From an uncultured Pseudomonadales bacterium (lineage in GTDB: Bacteria > Pseudomonadota > Gammaproteobacteria > Pseudomonadales > Balneatricaceae), in the NCBI GenBank assembly GCA_943787595.1, contig CALSNA010000005.1:248001-312000 (forward strand): a stretch of 64,000 bases of DNA, written 5' to 3'. Each line of letters opens with the position of its first letter. Within the stretch, counting starts at the first letter, position 1. Both the position numbers and the translations under genes were made by a program. The notes beneath the pieces are model-generated. The model did not search any database and was not told the origin of the DNA. It worked only from the letters and a program-made list of their open reading frames with translations. Shown here in pieces: positions 8,237 to 17,400 of the stretch.

Positions 8237-9265
8237 TTATATCACTGTCAAAGATACAGTGGATTCACTAAGGTAACCTATCTGATGACTAATTTGTCCA
8301 TGTTCAGCGCATAAGGCTTCAACTGCTGCGATACGATCTGCAACTACGGCAATCAATAAGCCACCACTAGTCTGGGGGTCACAAAGAATATGGCGCTGAT
8401 TATCTGATATTGGTGCTACCCGGTGACCATAACTGGCAAAGTTACGTTGACAGCCTCCGGGTATACAGCCTTGCTGTAAATAAGGCTGTAAATCAGTTAA
8501 TAAAGGAATTTTTTCAAACCATAATTCTGCCCCCAGATGACTGCCCTGACACATCTCCAGCACATGTCCCAGCAATCCAAATCCAGTGACATCTGTCATA
8601 GCATGCACCCCAGCTTCACCGGCTAACTTGGTCCCCAAATCATTTAGTTGACACATACTATCAAGAGCCAAGGTAGCATGTTCAGGTCGTAACTTAGATT
8701 GCTTTTCAGCAGTAGTCAAAATTCCCACACCCAATGGCTTGGTCAACAGCAACCTGTCTCCACTATGGGCCTGATCATTACGTTTAAGTTGGTTAAGCCT
8801 GCAACGGCCAGTTACTGCCAAACCAAAAATAGGCTCTGATGTTTCAATACTGTGCCCACCAGCTAGGCTAATGCGTGCTGATGCGCAAACTGTTCGGGCA
8901 CCATCCAAAACTTGGGCCACAATATCAGGCCCCAGTTTTGACACTGGCCAGCCCAAAATGGCAATTGCCACCAGTGGCTCACCTCCCATCGCATAAATAT
9001 CGCTGATGGCATTGGTTGCAGAAACACGGCCAAAATCAAAAGGATCATCAACAATTGGCATAAAAAAATCGGTGGTGCTAATAATCCCAGTGCCATCTCC
9101 CAAATCCACCACGGCAGCATCATCACGGCTATTGTTACCAACCACTAAGCGTTGATCTGGAAACGGGTTGAACTGGCTCTGTAGCATGCGCTCTAATAGT
9201 GCTGGCGCGATCTTACAGCCACAACCAGCACCTCGACTGTATTGAGTCAGTTTTATTTCAGACAT
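8237..9265 (-). CDS. selD: Selenide, water dikinase (selenophosphate synthetase)
   Basis: SelD makes selenophosphate from selenide and ATP, the selenium donor for selenocysteine and 2-selenouridine in tRNA. The 342-residue protein has the glycine-rich active-site loop RGAGCGCK with the catalytic cysteine as Cys15 or Cys17 (a Cys form, not Sec). It also has DDAAVVDLGDG and the AIR-synthase-type motifs TTDFFMPIVDDP, DVTGFGLLGH and LCDPQTSGGLL. ATG 9265 follows GGAAAG; a start at 9301 would run through a large palindrome. No selA, selB, selC or selU lies nearby, so the gene is isolated. Its presence means the cell handles selenium, which matters for in-frame TGA codons elsewhere. Confidence 0.95.
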   Translation of the reverse strand: MSEIKLTQYSRGAGCGCKIAPALLERMLQSQFNPFPDQRLVVGNNSRDDAAVVDLGDGTGIISTTDFFMPIVDDPFDFGRVSATNAISDIYAMGGEPLVAIAILGWPVSKLGPDIVAQVLDGARTVCASARISLAGGHSIETSEPIFGLAVTGRCRLNQLKRNDQAHSGDRLLLTKPLGVGILTTAEKQSKLRPEHATLALDSMCQLNDLGTKLAGEAGVHAMTDVTGFGLLGHVLEMCQGSHLGAELWFEKIPLLTDLQPYLQQGCIPGGCQRNFASYGHRVAPISDNQRHILCDPQTSGGLLIAVVADRIAAVEALCAEHGQISHQIGYLSESTVSLTVI

Positions 9266-9288
9266 ATATCCATCTTTCCCAAGCAGGC

Positions 9289-9340
9289 AATCCCCTGCCA
9301 AATTTAGATATATTGATATATCTAAATTTGGCAGGGGATT
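9289..9340. promoter_or_regulatory. 52-nt perfect palindrome upstream of selD
   Basis: Two 24-base arms (9289-9312 and 9317-9340) are exact reverse complements around the loop TTGA. The left arm starts AATCCCCTGCC and ends in an AT-rich part. It lies 23 bases upstream of the selD start codon. It could be the terminator of a lost upstream gene, a leader hairpin controlling selD, or a mobile palindrome. A U-run is absent on either strand. Confidence 0.8.
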
Positions 9341-9828
9341 TAATAGATCTTTTTATTAAATATTAATTTTAGAAAAATGGCAATGGCAATTATGATCAGT
9401 TGCCGAGACTAATTATCAGGGTCTGAATAATGTAGATAACCAAGGCATTAACCAGTTACGCATTACCCCAAAGCCAGGTCTGCTGTATTGATGTTATATT
9501 AAGGACAAGACGTATTCCTGATATATCTCAATATTGTTCCTTCAATAAAGCAAGCAGTGGAGTGAAATCATGAGTTCTATCGTCACTGGTGCACTGATGG
9601 GTGTTTTATTTGTCTGACTCAACTAGTATGCAGTCTAGATATTTTGTGCAAAGGATTAAGGTTCTGAAATTAAGCGACTCGAGGCACAGTCCAAAGCGGA
9701 TATGTAAACCTGCGAAGCAAGCACCTTTGAGCAATCGCAAACAATGGCCCATGCTATCGGTGATGCCATAAAATTTACCGTTCGTACGGTCATTGTAGAC
9801 GTATTACTTTTTATGACACTAGGGTTGG
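9341..9828. other. Gap, decayed DNA
   Basis: No intact gene is seen. ATGAGTTCTATCGTCACTGG at about 9570 opens a 15-codon hydrophobic frame that ends in TGA. The downstream frames have several stops, and a fragment near 9742-9830 (AHAIGDAIKFTVRTVIV) looks like old coding DNA. The IS3 copy inserted at its right edge. Confidence 0.4.
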
Positions 9829-9869
9829 TGTAAATACCCCATTCTTAACACAGCCACCTCGTAGACAGT

Positions 9870-10685
9870 TTAAGCTGCATTCCTATACTCAGTGGGCGTC
9901 ATATCATTGAGCGAGTCATGCGGCCTTTGGGTGTTATAAATTTCAATCCATTCGTCCGTTATCTGCTTAACCTCCTGTAGGTTTTTAAACCAATATAAGT
10001 CCAATACTTCATGCCTATATGTACGATTAAAACGCTCTATATAGCCGTTTTGATACGGGCAACCAGGCTTGATATAGTCAATTCTGATACTGTGAGCTAG
10101 AGCCCAATCGGTAAACACGCTTGACGTGAATTCACTGCCGTTATCAACCCGAATCTTCTCTGGATAACCATGCCATTCGCACAACCTGTCTAAATAACGT
10201 ATAACACGCAACGATGGAATGCTGGTGGCTATATCAATGCCTAATAGCTGGCGGTTAAAGTCATCGATGATGTTAAATGTTCTATAACGCACCTTGTTAT
10301 GCAGCTGGTCACTCATAAAGTCCATTGACCATGTGTGCCCTTGATGATTTGGCACCGTTAATGGTTCGGGGTTTCTTGGCGGTAACCTTCGTTTGGATTT
10401 GCGCCTAAGGTTGAGCTTTAACTCCGTGTACACGCGATATACGCGCTTATGGTTCCAGTGATAGCCTAGCTTACGCAGCCGCTTAAAACACTTAGGAAAG
10501 CCCCACCTCTGGTGTTTTTCCACCAAGTCATTCAGTGCATCGATAATGGCACTATCATCTGTCAGCGTTGGCTGATAATAAAACGCCGTTCGGCTTATAG
10601 AAACGACTTTACAGCTCATTGTTACACCGATTTGGTGTGTGGCCTGTAACTCCTGAGCCCAGACTTTGCGCTCTGCCACAGGCAC
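9870..10685 (-). CDS. IS3 transposase OrfB (DDE integrase core), copy 1
   Basis: This 271-residue DDE recombinase has an HTH_21-type start. The catalytic D lies in TWSMDFMSD, the second D in IRVDNGSEFTS and the E in NGYIERFNRTYRHEVLD, followed by the usual C-terminal YNTQRPHDSL. It catalyses copy-out/paste-in transposition as an OrfAB fusion. The OrfA frame ends in an A6G run (A AAA AAG) just before its stop, the classic -1 slippery site. The OrfB GTG overlaps that stop by one base, so fusion by frameshift and independent initiation are both possible. Confidence 0.93.
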   Translation of the reverse strand: MPVAERKVWAQELQATHQIGVTMSCKVVSISRTAFYYQPTLTDDSAIIDALNDLVEKHQRWGFPKCFKRLRKLGYHWNHKRVYRVYTELKLNLRRKSKRRLPPRNPEPLTVPNHQGHTWSMDFMSDQLHNKVRYRTFNIIDDFNRQLLGIDIATSIPSLRVIRYLDRLCEWHGYPEKIRVDNGSEFTSSVFTDWALAHSIRIDYIKPGCPYQNGYIERFNRTYRHEVLDLYWFKNLQEVKQITDEWIEIYNTQRPHDSLNDMTPTEYRNAA

Positions 10686-10945
10686 TACAGCTTTTTTATG
10701 ATTTCTTCCTGTAGCTGAGATTTAAGACTTAAGTCAGCGTACATTTGCTTAAGCCTACGGTTCTCTTCTTCAAGCTCTTTTAAGCGTTTAACATCAGAGG
10801 CTTCCATGCCGCCATACTTTTCTCGCCATTTGTAAACAGTTGAATTGGCTACGCTATATTTACGGCAGATATCTTTTATTGCCATACCAGCGTCAGCTTC
10901 TTTCAAAATTGCCACTATTTGGCTTTCGGTCATGCGTTTGCTCAT
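10685..10945 (-). CDS. IS3 transposase OrfA (HTH), copy 1
   Basis: This 86-residue protein has a helix-turn-helix (MTESQIVAILKEADAGM ... DICRKYSVANSTVYKWREK) and a leucine-zipper-like coiled coil (RLKELEEENRRLKQMYADL). It binds the IS ends and multimerises with OrfAB. The coding sequence ends AAAAAAG-CTG-TAG, a programmed -1 frameshift signal into OrfB. It is identical to the second copy. Confidence 0.92.
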   Translation of the reverse strand: MSKRMTESQIVAILKEADAGMAIKDICRKYSVANSTVYKWREKYGGMEASDVKRLKELEEENRRLKQMYADLSLKSQLQEEIIKKL

Positions 10946-11262
10946 CGTAAAACTGCTCTGGGATATCTTATAAAAAATTCTACGAGTGATGTGTATTAGT
11001 TTAGGGGATAGTTACATTGGTACTAATGCTGTAGGTCGTCAAGGCATATGGACAGATAGCACCATGATATTAAAAAATACTTTATATCATTGACTTGGCT
11101 AAATTATATAGAATAAATTAGCAGAAGTTCCTGTAACTTACTGGACCAATAATAATTATTTAACTATATCTGGTTCTTCATCAACTGAGGTCAGCAGTTG
11201 TCCTTGTTCTAAGTCTGTGATTGATATACAAGTGCAAAAAAAAACGGTTGCACCCAAAAAAA

Positions 11263-11286
11263 CGCAGACTACTGTATATCCGGAAT
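11263..11286. repeat. Dispersed repeat fragment (reverse orientation)
   Basis: GACTACTGTATATCCGGAAT is the reverse complement of the repeat core (ATTCCGGATATACAGTAG). It lies about 10 bp beyond the stop codon of the J-domain gene. Confidence 0.45.
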
Positions 11287-11295
11287 GACTGGAAA

Positions 11296-11982
11296 TTAAA
11301 TGAGCTTATCTTTTGCCGCATTAATTTTTGCCGCCAGATAATCGCTACCACCGCGGTCTGGATGCAGTCGTTGCATCAAGCGTTTGTGAGCTTTAATAAT
11401 ATTATCCACAGAATCCCCGGTTTTCAATCCCAGGACTTTATAGGCTTCCACAGCAGTCAAATCAGTATAATTGCCTGGTTGATAATCGGACTGATGAGCA
11501 CTTTTACCGCTGCGCAGCAAATATGCTTGAAGTAATATGTAGGATTCTCGATCTGTACCTTTAAACTGATCAGACAGCGATTGCAATTGCTGTACTGAAA
11601 GCTCCGATAGACGCTTGCCCGTAAAATCTCCCGTGATTACTTCTCCGTCTATTTGCTTAGTAGAGAAGTAGATTTCCACTACTAGTGATTGAGTGCGGAA
11701 TTGTGAGGGGGTGGTTTTAAATCTGCTAAAAAATTTTAAAAAGGGCAAAGTGCGCAAACCGAAAGCAAGCACTGTTTTTAATATCGGCACCAGCGCCGCT
11801 AGTGCCGGTGCGAACCAGTGCATACGGCCCGTGTAGACTAAAATCATCAATACACAAAAAAACATCCAAAACGCACTGCGCCATAAAAAAGAACGACGGT
11901 TTTGTGTTGGTAGACGTCTAAACGACGACCACCAATACCAGATGATCAAAGTAATTACGACGATTAATAGTAATTTAAACAT
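11296..11982 (-). CDS. Membrane-anchored J-domain protein
   Basis: This 228-residue protein has one or two N-terminal transmembrane helices (LLLIVVITLIIWYWW and AFWMFFCVLMILVYTG). A linker follows, and the C-terminal J-domain (about 168-228) carries the HPD motif in RLHPDRGGSDYLAAKINAAK. The layout (TM anchor, J-domain at the extreme C-terminus) is that of gammaproteobacterial Tim14/Pam18-like DnaJ proteins, which recruit DnaK to the inner membrane. The start at 11982 puts the first TM helix at residue 3; an upstream ATG at 12039 would add 19 residues. It is monocistronic. Confidence 0.85.
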   Translation of the reverse strand: MFKLLLIVVITLIIWYWWSSFRRLPTQNRRSFLWRSAFWMFFCVLMILVYTGRMHWFAPALAALVPILKTVLAFGLRTLPFLKFFSRFKTTPSQFRTQSLVVEIYFSTKQIDGEVITGDFTGKRLSELSVQQLQSLSDQFKGTDRESYILLQAYLLRSGKSAHQSDYQPGNYTDLTAVEAYKVLGLKTGDSVDNIIKAHKRLMQRLHPDRGGSDYLAAKINAAKDKLI

Positions 11983-12155
11983 GGATATTAATTTGTCCAA
12001 TTTAAAATTCAGGTTAACAATAACAACGGTTTGCAACAAGGATTATGCTGAATATGAGCACTTGTCTGATGGGTTAGAAGGTTCCATTTTCACATGACAG
12101 GCTTGGACTGAAAATCCGGGTTCTGGATTCAGAAATATGCCATACCCTGCCCCAA

Positions 12156-12971
12156 TTAATAAGAATAGCCAAAAGTTCCGTTGTCACTATCTATATTGGC
12201 TTTTTTAAGACGCCTTACTGATCGGCATGAGTGTTCCCGAAGTTGTCGATCATTATGTATTTTGGGTAGGTCCAGGGGCATTTTTGACACTATTAATGCT
12301 TTCGAGCCGCTTGAGGCATCAAGCCTGTGCATATGCAGTTCATCCCAGTTAGCAAAGTGACCATTGCCAAATAAATTGTTAATGTCAGATACAAAATTGT
12401 GAGATTGAAAATTTTCTATCAATAGCAGATACTTTTTTGTCATACGAGCCAGGTTTGACAGTGCCACAAAATGGCTCACTGCTGTATGGATATGCATGAC
12501 TACTGCTTGAGTGTAAACCAGTTCAGACCTGGGCCACCGGCGTGAATACGGCATTGTGATGTCCTGCAAACCAAGACTTCCCGATAAATTCGGATGCCGA
12601 CTAAGTGCAAGGTCTAATTGACTTCGGGCACGGTCACCTCCAGCACATTGTACATGCGGGTACACAATTGATATGCTGGCCAGATGATCACCTGCTCCAC
12701 ATCCTGCCTCATGCACCGATTCAGGTGACAAGATGCCTATCGCCTCTAAAAGCAGCAGTTGGTTGGGGTGCAAAGGAACCCCCCGATTTATTACTTTCTT
12801 CTGTTCATCATCAAAAATTACTTCACCCAGTTGCGGAGTTGTATGGTATTGGTCTTGAACATTATTGATAAGTCGACGGTAATAACTGCGTTTAGTGTAA
12901 TTTGACCAATCGAAGTCGTCCCCGTAATAGGTCCGTGTTTTGTAAAATATATCCAGTATTCTCTTTATCAT
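12156..12971 (-). CDS. Class I SAM-dependent methyltransferase
   Basis: This 271-residue protein carries motif I, VHEAGCGAGDHLASI (about residues 86-100), the glycine-rich SAM loop. An acidic motif II region (CAGGDRARSQL) and a motif IV-like segment (SELVYTQAVVMHI) follow, as in small-molecule methyltransferases. The N-terminus is basic, rich in Y and W, without a signal peptide, so it is cytosolic. The substrate is unknown. The last 40 residues (REHSCRSVRRLKKAN) look poorly conserved and may be an altered tail. Confidence 0.65.
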   Translation of the reverse strand: MIKRILDIFYKTRTYYGDDFDWSNYTKRSYYRRLINNVQDQYHTTPQLGEVIFDDEQKKVINRGVPLHPNQLLLLEAIGILSPESVHEAGCGAGDHLASISIVYPHVQCAGGDRARSQLDLALSRHPNLSGSLGLQDITMPYSRRWPRSELVYTQAVVMHIHTAVSHFVALSNLARMTKKYLLLIENFQSHNFVSDINNLFGNGHFANWDELHMHRLDASSGSKALIVSKMPLDLPKIHNDRQLREHSCRSVRRLKKANIDSDNGTFGYSY

Positions 12972-13648
12972 GGGGTAATTCCAAGTATTATGGGGTAAAT
13001 AGCGATACTATCCTCGCACAGTTAAATATTATTTTACAAATAAATGATTTCAGCTATATGGTTGATCACAGCGCCCAAACACCCTACATATCTTAGATAT
13101 ACCCTAAATATCTATAGTTTAAGCTACTTTTTGTAAGGCATCATACGGCTAGATTTTCCATAAGATAGCAAATAAACTATAGATATACATACATGTATTA
13201 AAATCGTGATCTCCAAATTTTTGGAATTTACCACCATATTTTGCTTTTAAAGCAGTTGCATTACGGCAATACTTCCCTTCCTTTAATTGCAATACTAGGA
13301 GCCGTAGCGTTTCTACCCGCTAGTGTATCCTCGTACTGGCTTCTATTGCCTAAAATTGACCCATTATATATTTGAAATATGCAGATTAAATTATTACCTT
13401 ACAAAGATTTTACACATGATTGTCCAGCATATTTAAAACACCCTGCACTCTAAAATAAATCATTTTAACTATACAAATCAATCTATTATAAAGCTTATTT
13501 CCCGGTTCTTAAACCTTTCTGAATATACAGTAGTGACGAAGTTTATATACAAACTTGCTCCGGTAAACTGGTGTAGGCATCCAGCTATCTAATTCTGACT
13601 TACACCAGGGTTTGCATTACGCAAATGGATAGGATTATCAAAGTGAGT
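12972..13648. other. Gap, no gene recognised
   Basis: AT-rich DNA with frequent stops in all frames. It contains a partial copy of the dispersed repeat (CTGAATATACAGTAGT, 13519-13534). A short frame near 13300 (GAVAFLPASVSSYWLL) is unassigned. Confidence 0.4.
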
Positions 13649-13786
13649 TCAAATCGTCTGAGGCCTGCTATCTACTTTGTTTCTAACATAAAAAATATGG
13701 TGAGCATCCAGAACAGCGCATTGATCTTTAGGCTTTTTAATGTCCGTAATGGTGATCGTGCCTTCTGGTGATATTATTTTTGACAT
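13649..13786 (-). CDS. Short hypothetical protein
   Basis: The 45-residue frame begins MSKIISPEGTITITDIKKP and has a good AGGGG ribosome-binding site before ATG 13786. It is not a family I recognise. The first twenty residues are beta-prone; the end (YVRNKVDSRPQTI) looks truncated. It may be a real small gene or the 5' end of a lost one. Confidence 0.35.
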   Translation of the reverse strand: MSKIISPEGTITITDIKKPKDQCAVLDAHHIFYVRNKVDSRPQTI

Positions 13787-14573
13787 AGCACCCCTGCCCT
13801 TTTTATAACGATTCCAGTGACATGATATCAACCGTATTGTTAATCAGGATGTGGTGCACAGTGACAAGCTTGGCCCTGGCGGTGCAATCGACCATTAAAC
13901 CAGGTGTGCAGCTCAAATTTACTTAGCTAATACCATATCCACCCTGCTATAGGTTCAATGGCATTAACTTCATCAATGGATATGCTGCTTAAACCGTTGC
14001 AGAAGCCATTCTTTATCAAACTGGAACAGGTATGCAACCGGCACAGGCTAGCTGTTTGCCGCACCGACCAGCTGTTCCAGAATATCTAGCTTGTGCTGGC
14101 GACCACTATCACAATTACCGTGCTTCCCGATATACAGAGCACCCTGAAAGAACTGCCACAACTGGCTTGCAAACAGTGGCATTGATGGCCTTACATAGTA
14201 TAGAGATCATCCATGTGCAACGCTAACCAATATCGATGTAATTTAATTTGCTTGTTATATGAAGCAAGGCATGGTTATGGGCAGATTGCCAAAAAATGTG
14301 GCATTTGAAAGTATTGGGTGAAGGACTGTGTAACACGTCAAGAGGTCAGTACTTGGTGCGATATATCAGGGCAGTTCAATAATTAATTTTATTATAGAGT
14401 CTCTTGTTTCAAAGGTTTATTTTGGTAACACATGGCTGTTTAAGTCAGGTTCAGTGTGAGCACAGCGATCTGTTTTATATTGTGATACCGTTAAATTTGT
14501 CTGTATGATGGATTTTGACCATAAAATTTTATTATTGGAGATTATTAATATAAATATTATCAGGTAAATAGCT
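13787..14573. other. Gap with decayed frames
   Basis: A plus-strand frame at 14032-14226 is open but unrecognised. At 14250-14310 a fragment reading ARHGYGQIAKKCGI resembles a helix-turn-helix and is followed by a stop, a possible phage or transposase relic. No intact gene is seen. Confidence 0.35.
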
Positions 14574-14936
14574 ATGCCATCACTAGAAGATTTTGATCAG
14601 GCGATTAAAGATAATCTTCAGGATGCAAAAGTGTATCTCAATCGGGGATGTGCCAAAAGTGAGTTAGGTCAACACCAAGAAGCAATAGAATATTTTACCA
14701 GAGCCATCTTTATCAATGACCAATACGAAGATGCATATTGCAGTCGGGGATATGCAAAATATCAATTAAGTCAATACCAAGAGGCTATAAACGATTACAA
14801 CAGAGCAATGTCAGCCAGTTCGTGGGAATCAATACTAACTAAAACGGCAGCAGCCTCACCCGGCAGGAGACCCAGAGGTACTTTAGTGGCACGTATCAGA
14901 GTAGTGGACAGGCTTTGCGGGGCATTTGATTGTTGA
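14574..14936 (+). pseudogene. TPR protein, 3'-truncated
   Basis: Two complete tetratricopeptide repeats are seen (AKVYLNRGCAKSELGQHQEA and DAYCSRGYAKYQLSQYQEA), each with the canonical G/A/Y spacing. After NDYNRAM (about 14815) the sequence changes to a Pro/Arg/Ala-rich tail (TAAASPGRRPRGTLVARI) of different base composition, which marks a junction. TPR proteins scaffold protein contacts; here only the start of the array is left. The region behind the break leads into an IS3 relic. Confidence 0.65.
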
Positions 14937-15109
14937 TATTACTGCCGTTATATCCTTTTTGTTTACCTGTATCGTGCTGACAACCATATTGCGAAAGAAA
15001 AACGTCAAAATAACAAACTAGATTCACAAAGCTACTCATAGTAAGCCCAAGCTTAAAAACCAGGTCTTTTTAGTATTTATGGCTCATTAGTCAATACCAA
15101 GCACCCCTC

Positions 15110-15615
15110 CATGACTCTGACCTTCATGGGCGAATCAGTCTCAAATCCCGCTTGGATTAACCACTACCCTTTGAGATTAATCTCACCGATGGCCGCTTAT
15201 TGCAGATGTTCAATGTGTTAGACAACTATAACCGTGAAGGACTATGTATTGATGTTGATCTGTCGCTGCCAAATGAGCGATTGATTGCAGTCTTGAATAA
15301 ATTACCGAATGGCGCAGTAAACCCAAGGCAATCAGGATCGATAATGGACCAGAGTATATTAGCTAATTATTGATTGACTGTGTTAATGATAATCACATAA
15401 CGCTGTTATACACGCAGCCAAGCCAGCCCACGCAAAATGACTGTATCGAACGATTTAACCGAACGGATCGACATTAATGTCTGGCGTTGCATCTATTTAA
15501 CAATATCGAGCATGCGCAATTATTAGCGACACGGTGGCTTTGGGCATACAATAACGAACGGCCACATATGGCAATTGGAGGCGTACCGCCCCGGCGATTA
15601 CTGGATGTGGCTTAA
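15110..15615 (+). pseudogene. IS3-family OrfB relic
   Basis: Fragments in shifting frames read FNVLDNYNREGLCIDVDLSL, IRIDNGPEYI, QPTQNDCIERFNRTD and YNNERPHMAIGG. These are the integrase core motifs (second D, catalytic E and C-terminal block) of an IS3-type transposase in the expected order. Stops and frame changes are frequent. The family differs from the two intact copies (motif NREGLCIDVD, IS2/IS51-like). Confidence 0.7.
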
Positions 15616-15625
15616 TCCTCTATTT

Positions 15626-16015
15626 ATGGCTGATATTATTAATGGGGAGACTATAGCTGGAACCATTACAGAAGCGGAAAAATTGACTAATATTGACCGT
15701 CAGACGGTTTATAACCGGCGTAATCAGGACAAAAATTTCACAAAAGATATGACTGTGGCACTCGATACCAGGACTCAAATTCTGGAAAACGACGCTTATA
15801 AGCGGGCTATGGTAAAATTAGACCTGTTATTGATGTTTTTATTGAAAGCCAGAGATCCAAAATACCGTGATAAGCAGGAAATTAACCACGACGGCAACAC
15901 TACATTTAATGACCAAATAATTAATGCTCGACCACGTATAAATTTAAACAATGATGATCCATTAAAACCATGTTCAAATTTAAACATTGAGCACCAACCA
16001 AACAACGAGAATTAA
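15626..16015 (+). pseudogene. Phage terminase small-subunit-like protein
   Basis: Residues after ATG 15626 (MADIINGETIAGTITEAEKL) are followed by a helix-turn-helix-like stretch, then LLLMFLLKARDPKYRDKQEI, the LLMFLLKAR-P-x-K-Y-R-D motif found in phage small-terminase/HTH packaging proteins. The open frame continues upstream into the IS3 relic, so the true 5' end may be lost. A terminase-large-like relic follows immediately. The function is inferred from motif and neighbour. Confidence 0.5.
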
Positions 16016-16026
16016 TCATACTCGTC

Positions 16027-16260
16027 ATGACACCGGAAGATCAACGGTTATACGGTGACATGGGGTGGTTATATGATGATCTACTGAGCTTTGTCATTTA
16101 CGCCTAAAACGGGGATGCTGATCTAGCTTTGCAACTGTTTTAACTACAAAAATACCGCTGCCAGAATGGTTCCAATCAGTGAACTATTGATCTACTGGAA
16201 ATAGATCACAGACTATCATTAGATATAATTGATGGCTGAAACCCGTATACCCTGGAAGGT
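16027..16260 (+). pseudogene. Phage terminase large-subunit N-terminal relic
   Basis: The frame from 16027 reads MTPEDQRLYGDMGWLYDDLL, then FVIYA, a TAA stop, and later fragments (LQKYRCQNG). The order of a D-D-L segment, F-V-x-Y-A and a downstream K-Y-R resembles the start of some terminase large subunits. Several stops interrupt it, and no Walker motifs remain. Taken with the preceding gene it suggests a prophage remnant. Confidence 0.35.
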
Positions 16261-16811
16261 AGGCTCGGTTACTATGACAATTAATGGGGACAAATATTTA
16301 ACACATACAAAAAACCCAGCACTGGGCTGGGCTCGACGCAATTATGGTGAGTTCTTCCGCTGATCGTCTAAAATATCTCAATTACACATAGATGTTTATT
16401 GTAAATGATTTGCACTATATTTGGGCAGTTTATAGAACAATTTATATTTCTTTTGTATGTTATACCTATTCCATTATTAGTCATTTAATGACTAATAATG
16501 GAATTAAACCGCTGCTTTGAAGGCATGTCATTTTATGGCCAGATCAGGATATTTTACATGCACCAGTAGCCGCATGGGTAAAAGCAGTTAGTCTGGTAAA
16601 CAGTCTTTAAACAAGCGCACGCCGGTTAATTTTGGCTCAGCTGCCCACATCTACACCACCCCCCACAACACACCGGAATAGTTGGCGCACCTGCAAACAA
16701 ACCATCACAGTAGTTCGGCCATCACAGCGTTACAAACCAGTATTTTAAATTCAGCCTCAGTCGCTGACCTGCTCAATCAATCATTATGGATCAATCAACT
16801 GCCCGTGTTAA
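16261..16811. other. Gap, decayed DNA
   Basis: No gene is recognised. A 37-base perfect palindrome (16468-16504) lies within it. Short open frames near 16682 carry no motif. Confidence 0.4.
16468..16504. terminator. 37-nt perfect palindrome
   Basis: The arms ATTCCATTATTAGTCATT (16468-16485) and its exact reverse complement (16487-16504) surround a single T. The arms are AT-rich and no U-run follows. It may be a terminator for the prophage relic or a mobile palindrome. Confidence 0.5.
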
Positions 16812-16816
16812 TAAAC

Positions 16817-16985
16817 ATGGGCAAGATGCAACTGTGCACACTGCGATATTGGAAAACATCAGGTTCAATTTTTCTGGATATACAGTATTCTTAATTTTTT
16901 ATAAAATTGACTTATAAAGAGGTTAAAACTGCCATATATTCGAAATATACTGGATAAAAAGCTATTTTATAGTGGATTTATATGA
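16817..16985. repeat. Dispersed palindromic repeat, diverged long copy
   Basis: It shares CATGGGCAAGATG, CTGTGCACACTG, GATATTGGAAAA, TTTTTCTGGATATACAGTA and GCCATATATTCGAAATATAC with the copy at 8064-8236, in the same order and spacing. The mismatches show it is older. Confidence 0.6.
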
Positions 16986-17400
16986 GTGATTCCACTACAT
17001 CTTTCTACGTACTAGAAAGCCAGCTTATTGTGATCGGAGTCCAGTTTAATCCCACAGGTATGATGGGGCATCAATTTTCAATGTGATCCGCAAGACCTGG
17101 AGATCGTGCAGAAATATTGTCGGGAAGATAGCCAGACTGGCTATAATTAAATGAATACATTGCCTACGTGATCTATAATCTGCTGCATTATATTACTTTA
17201 CTTGGTTTTATTGCGCTGCCTTTTAGTAAGTGCATCATTGGGTATCACTAACCAGTCCGTCATCAATTACAGGCCTGTCAGCGGAAGCAAGTGTGAACTG
17301 GATCAGGCTGTATGAGGTTAACTAACAAAACAGATGGTGTTGCACCGGAGATGATTTACACGTAAAACCTAATCTTTTTAACCGTATTTTTAACACATAT
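16986..17400. other. Gap, no gene recognised
   Basis: A short plus-strand frame (MSDSTTSFYVLESQLIVIGV) at 16981 has several stops downstream. A hydrophobic stretch near 17170-17250 (NLLHYITLLGFIALPF) suggests decayed membrane-protein coding DNA. Nothing intact. Confidence 0.35.

Larger units (their letters stand above)
9829..11016 (-). mobile_element. IS3-family (IS407-like) insertion sequence, copy 1
   Basis: The element is 1188 bp, bounded by TGTAAATACCCC at the left and GGGGATAGTTACA at the right, imperfect inverted repeats with TG...CA ends. It is flanked on both sides by TTGG (9825-9828 and 11017-11020), a 4-bp target duplication as expected for the IS407 group. It encodes OrfA and OrfB, and every amino acid matches the copy at 24048-25235, so transposition was recent. 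Confidence 0.92.

Noticed and set aside
12605-12868. 87-codon plus-strand frame over the methyltransferase gene
   Set aside because: It overlaps the antisense of motif I region and shows no recognised domain; the minus-strand protein has the SAM motif.
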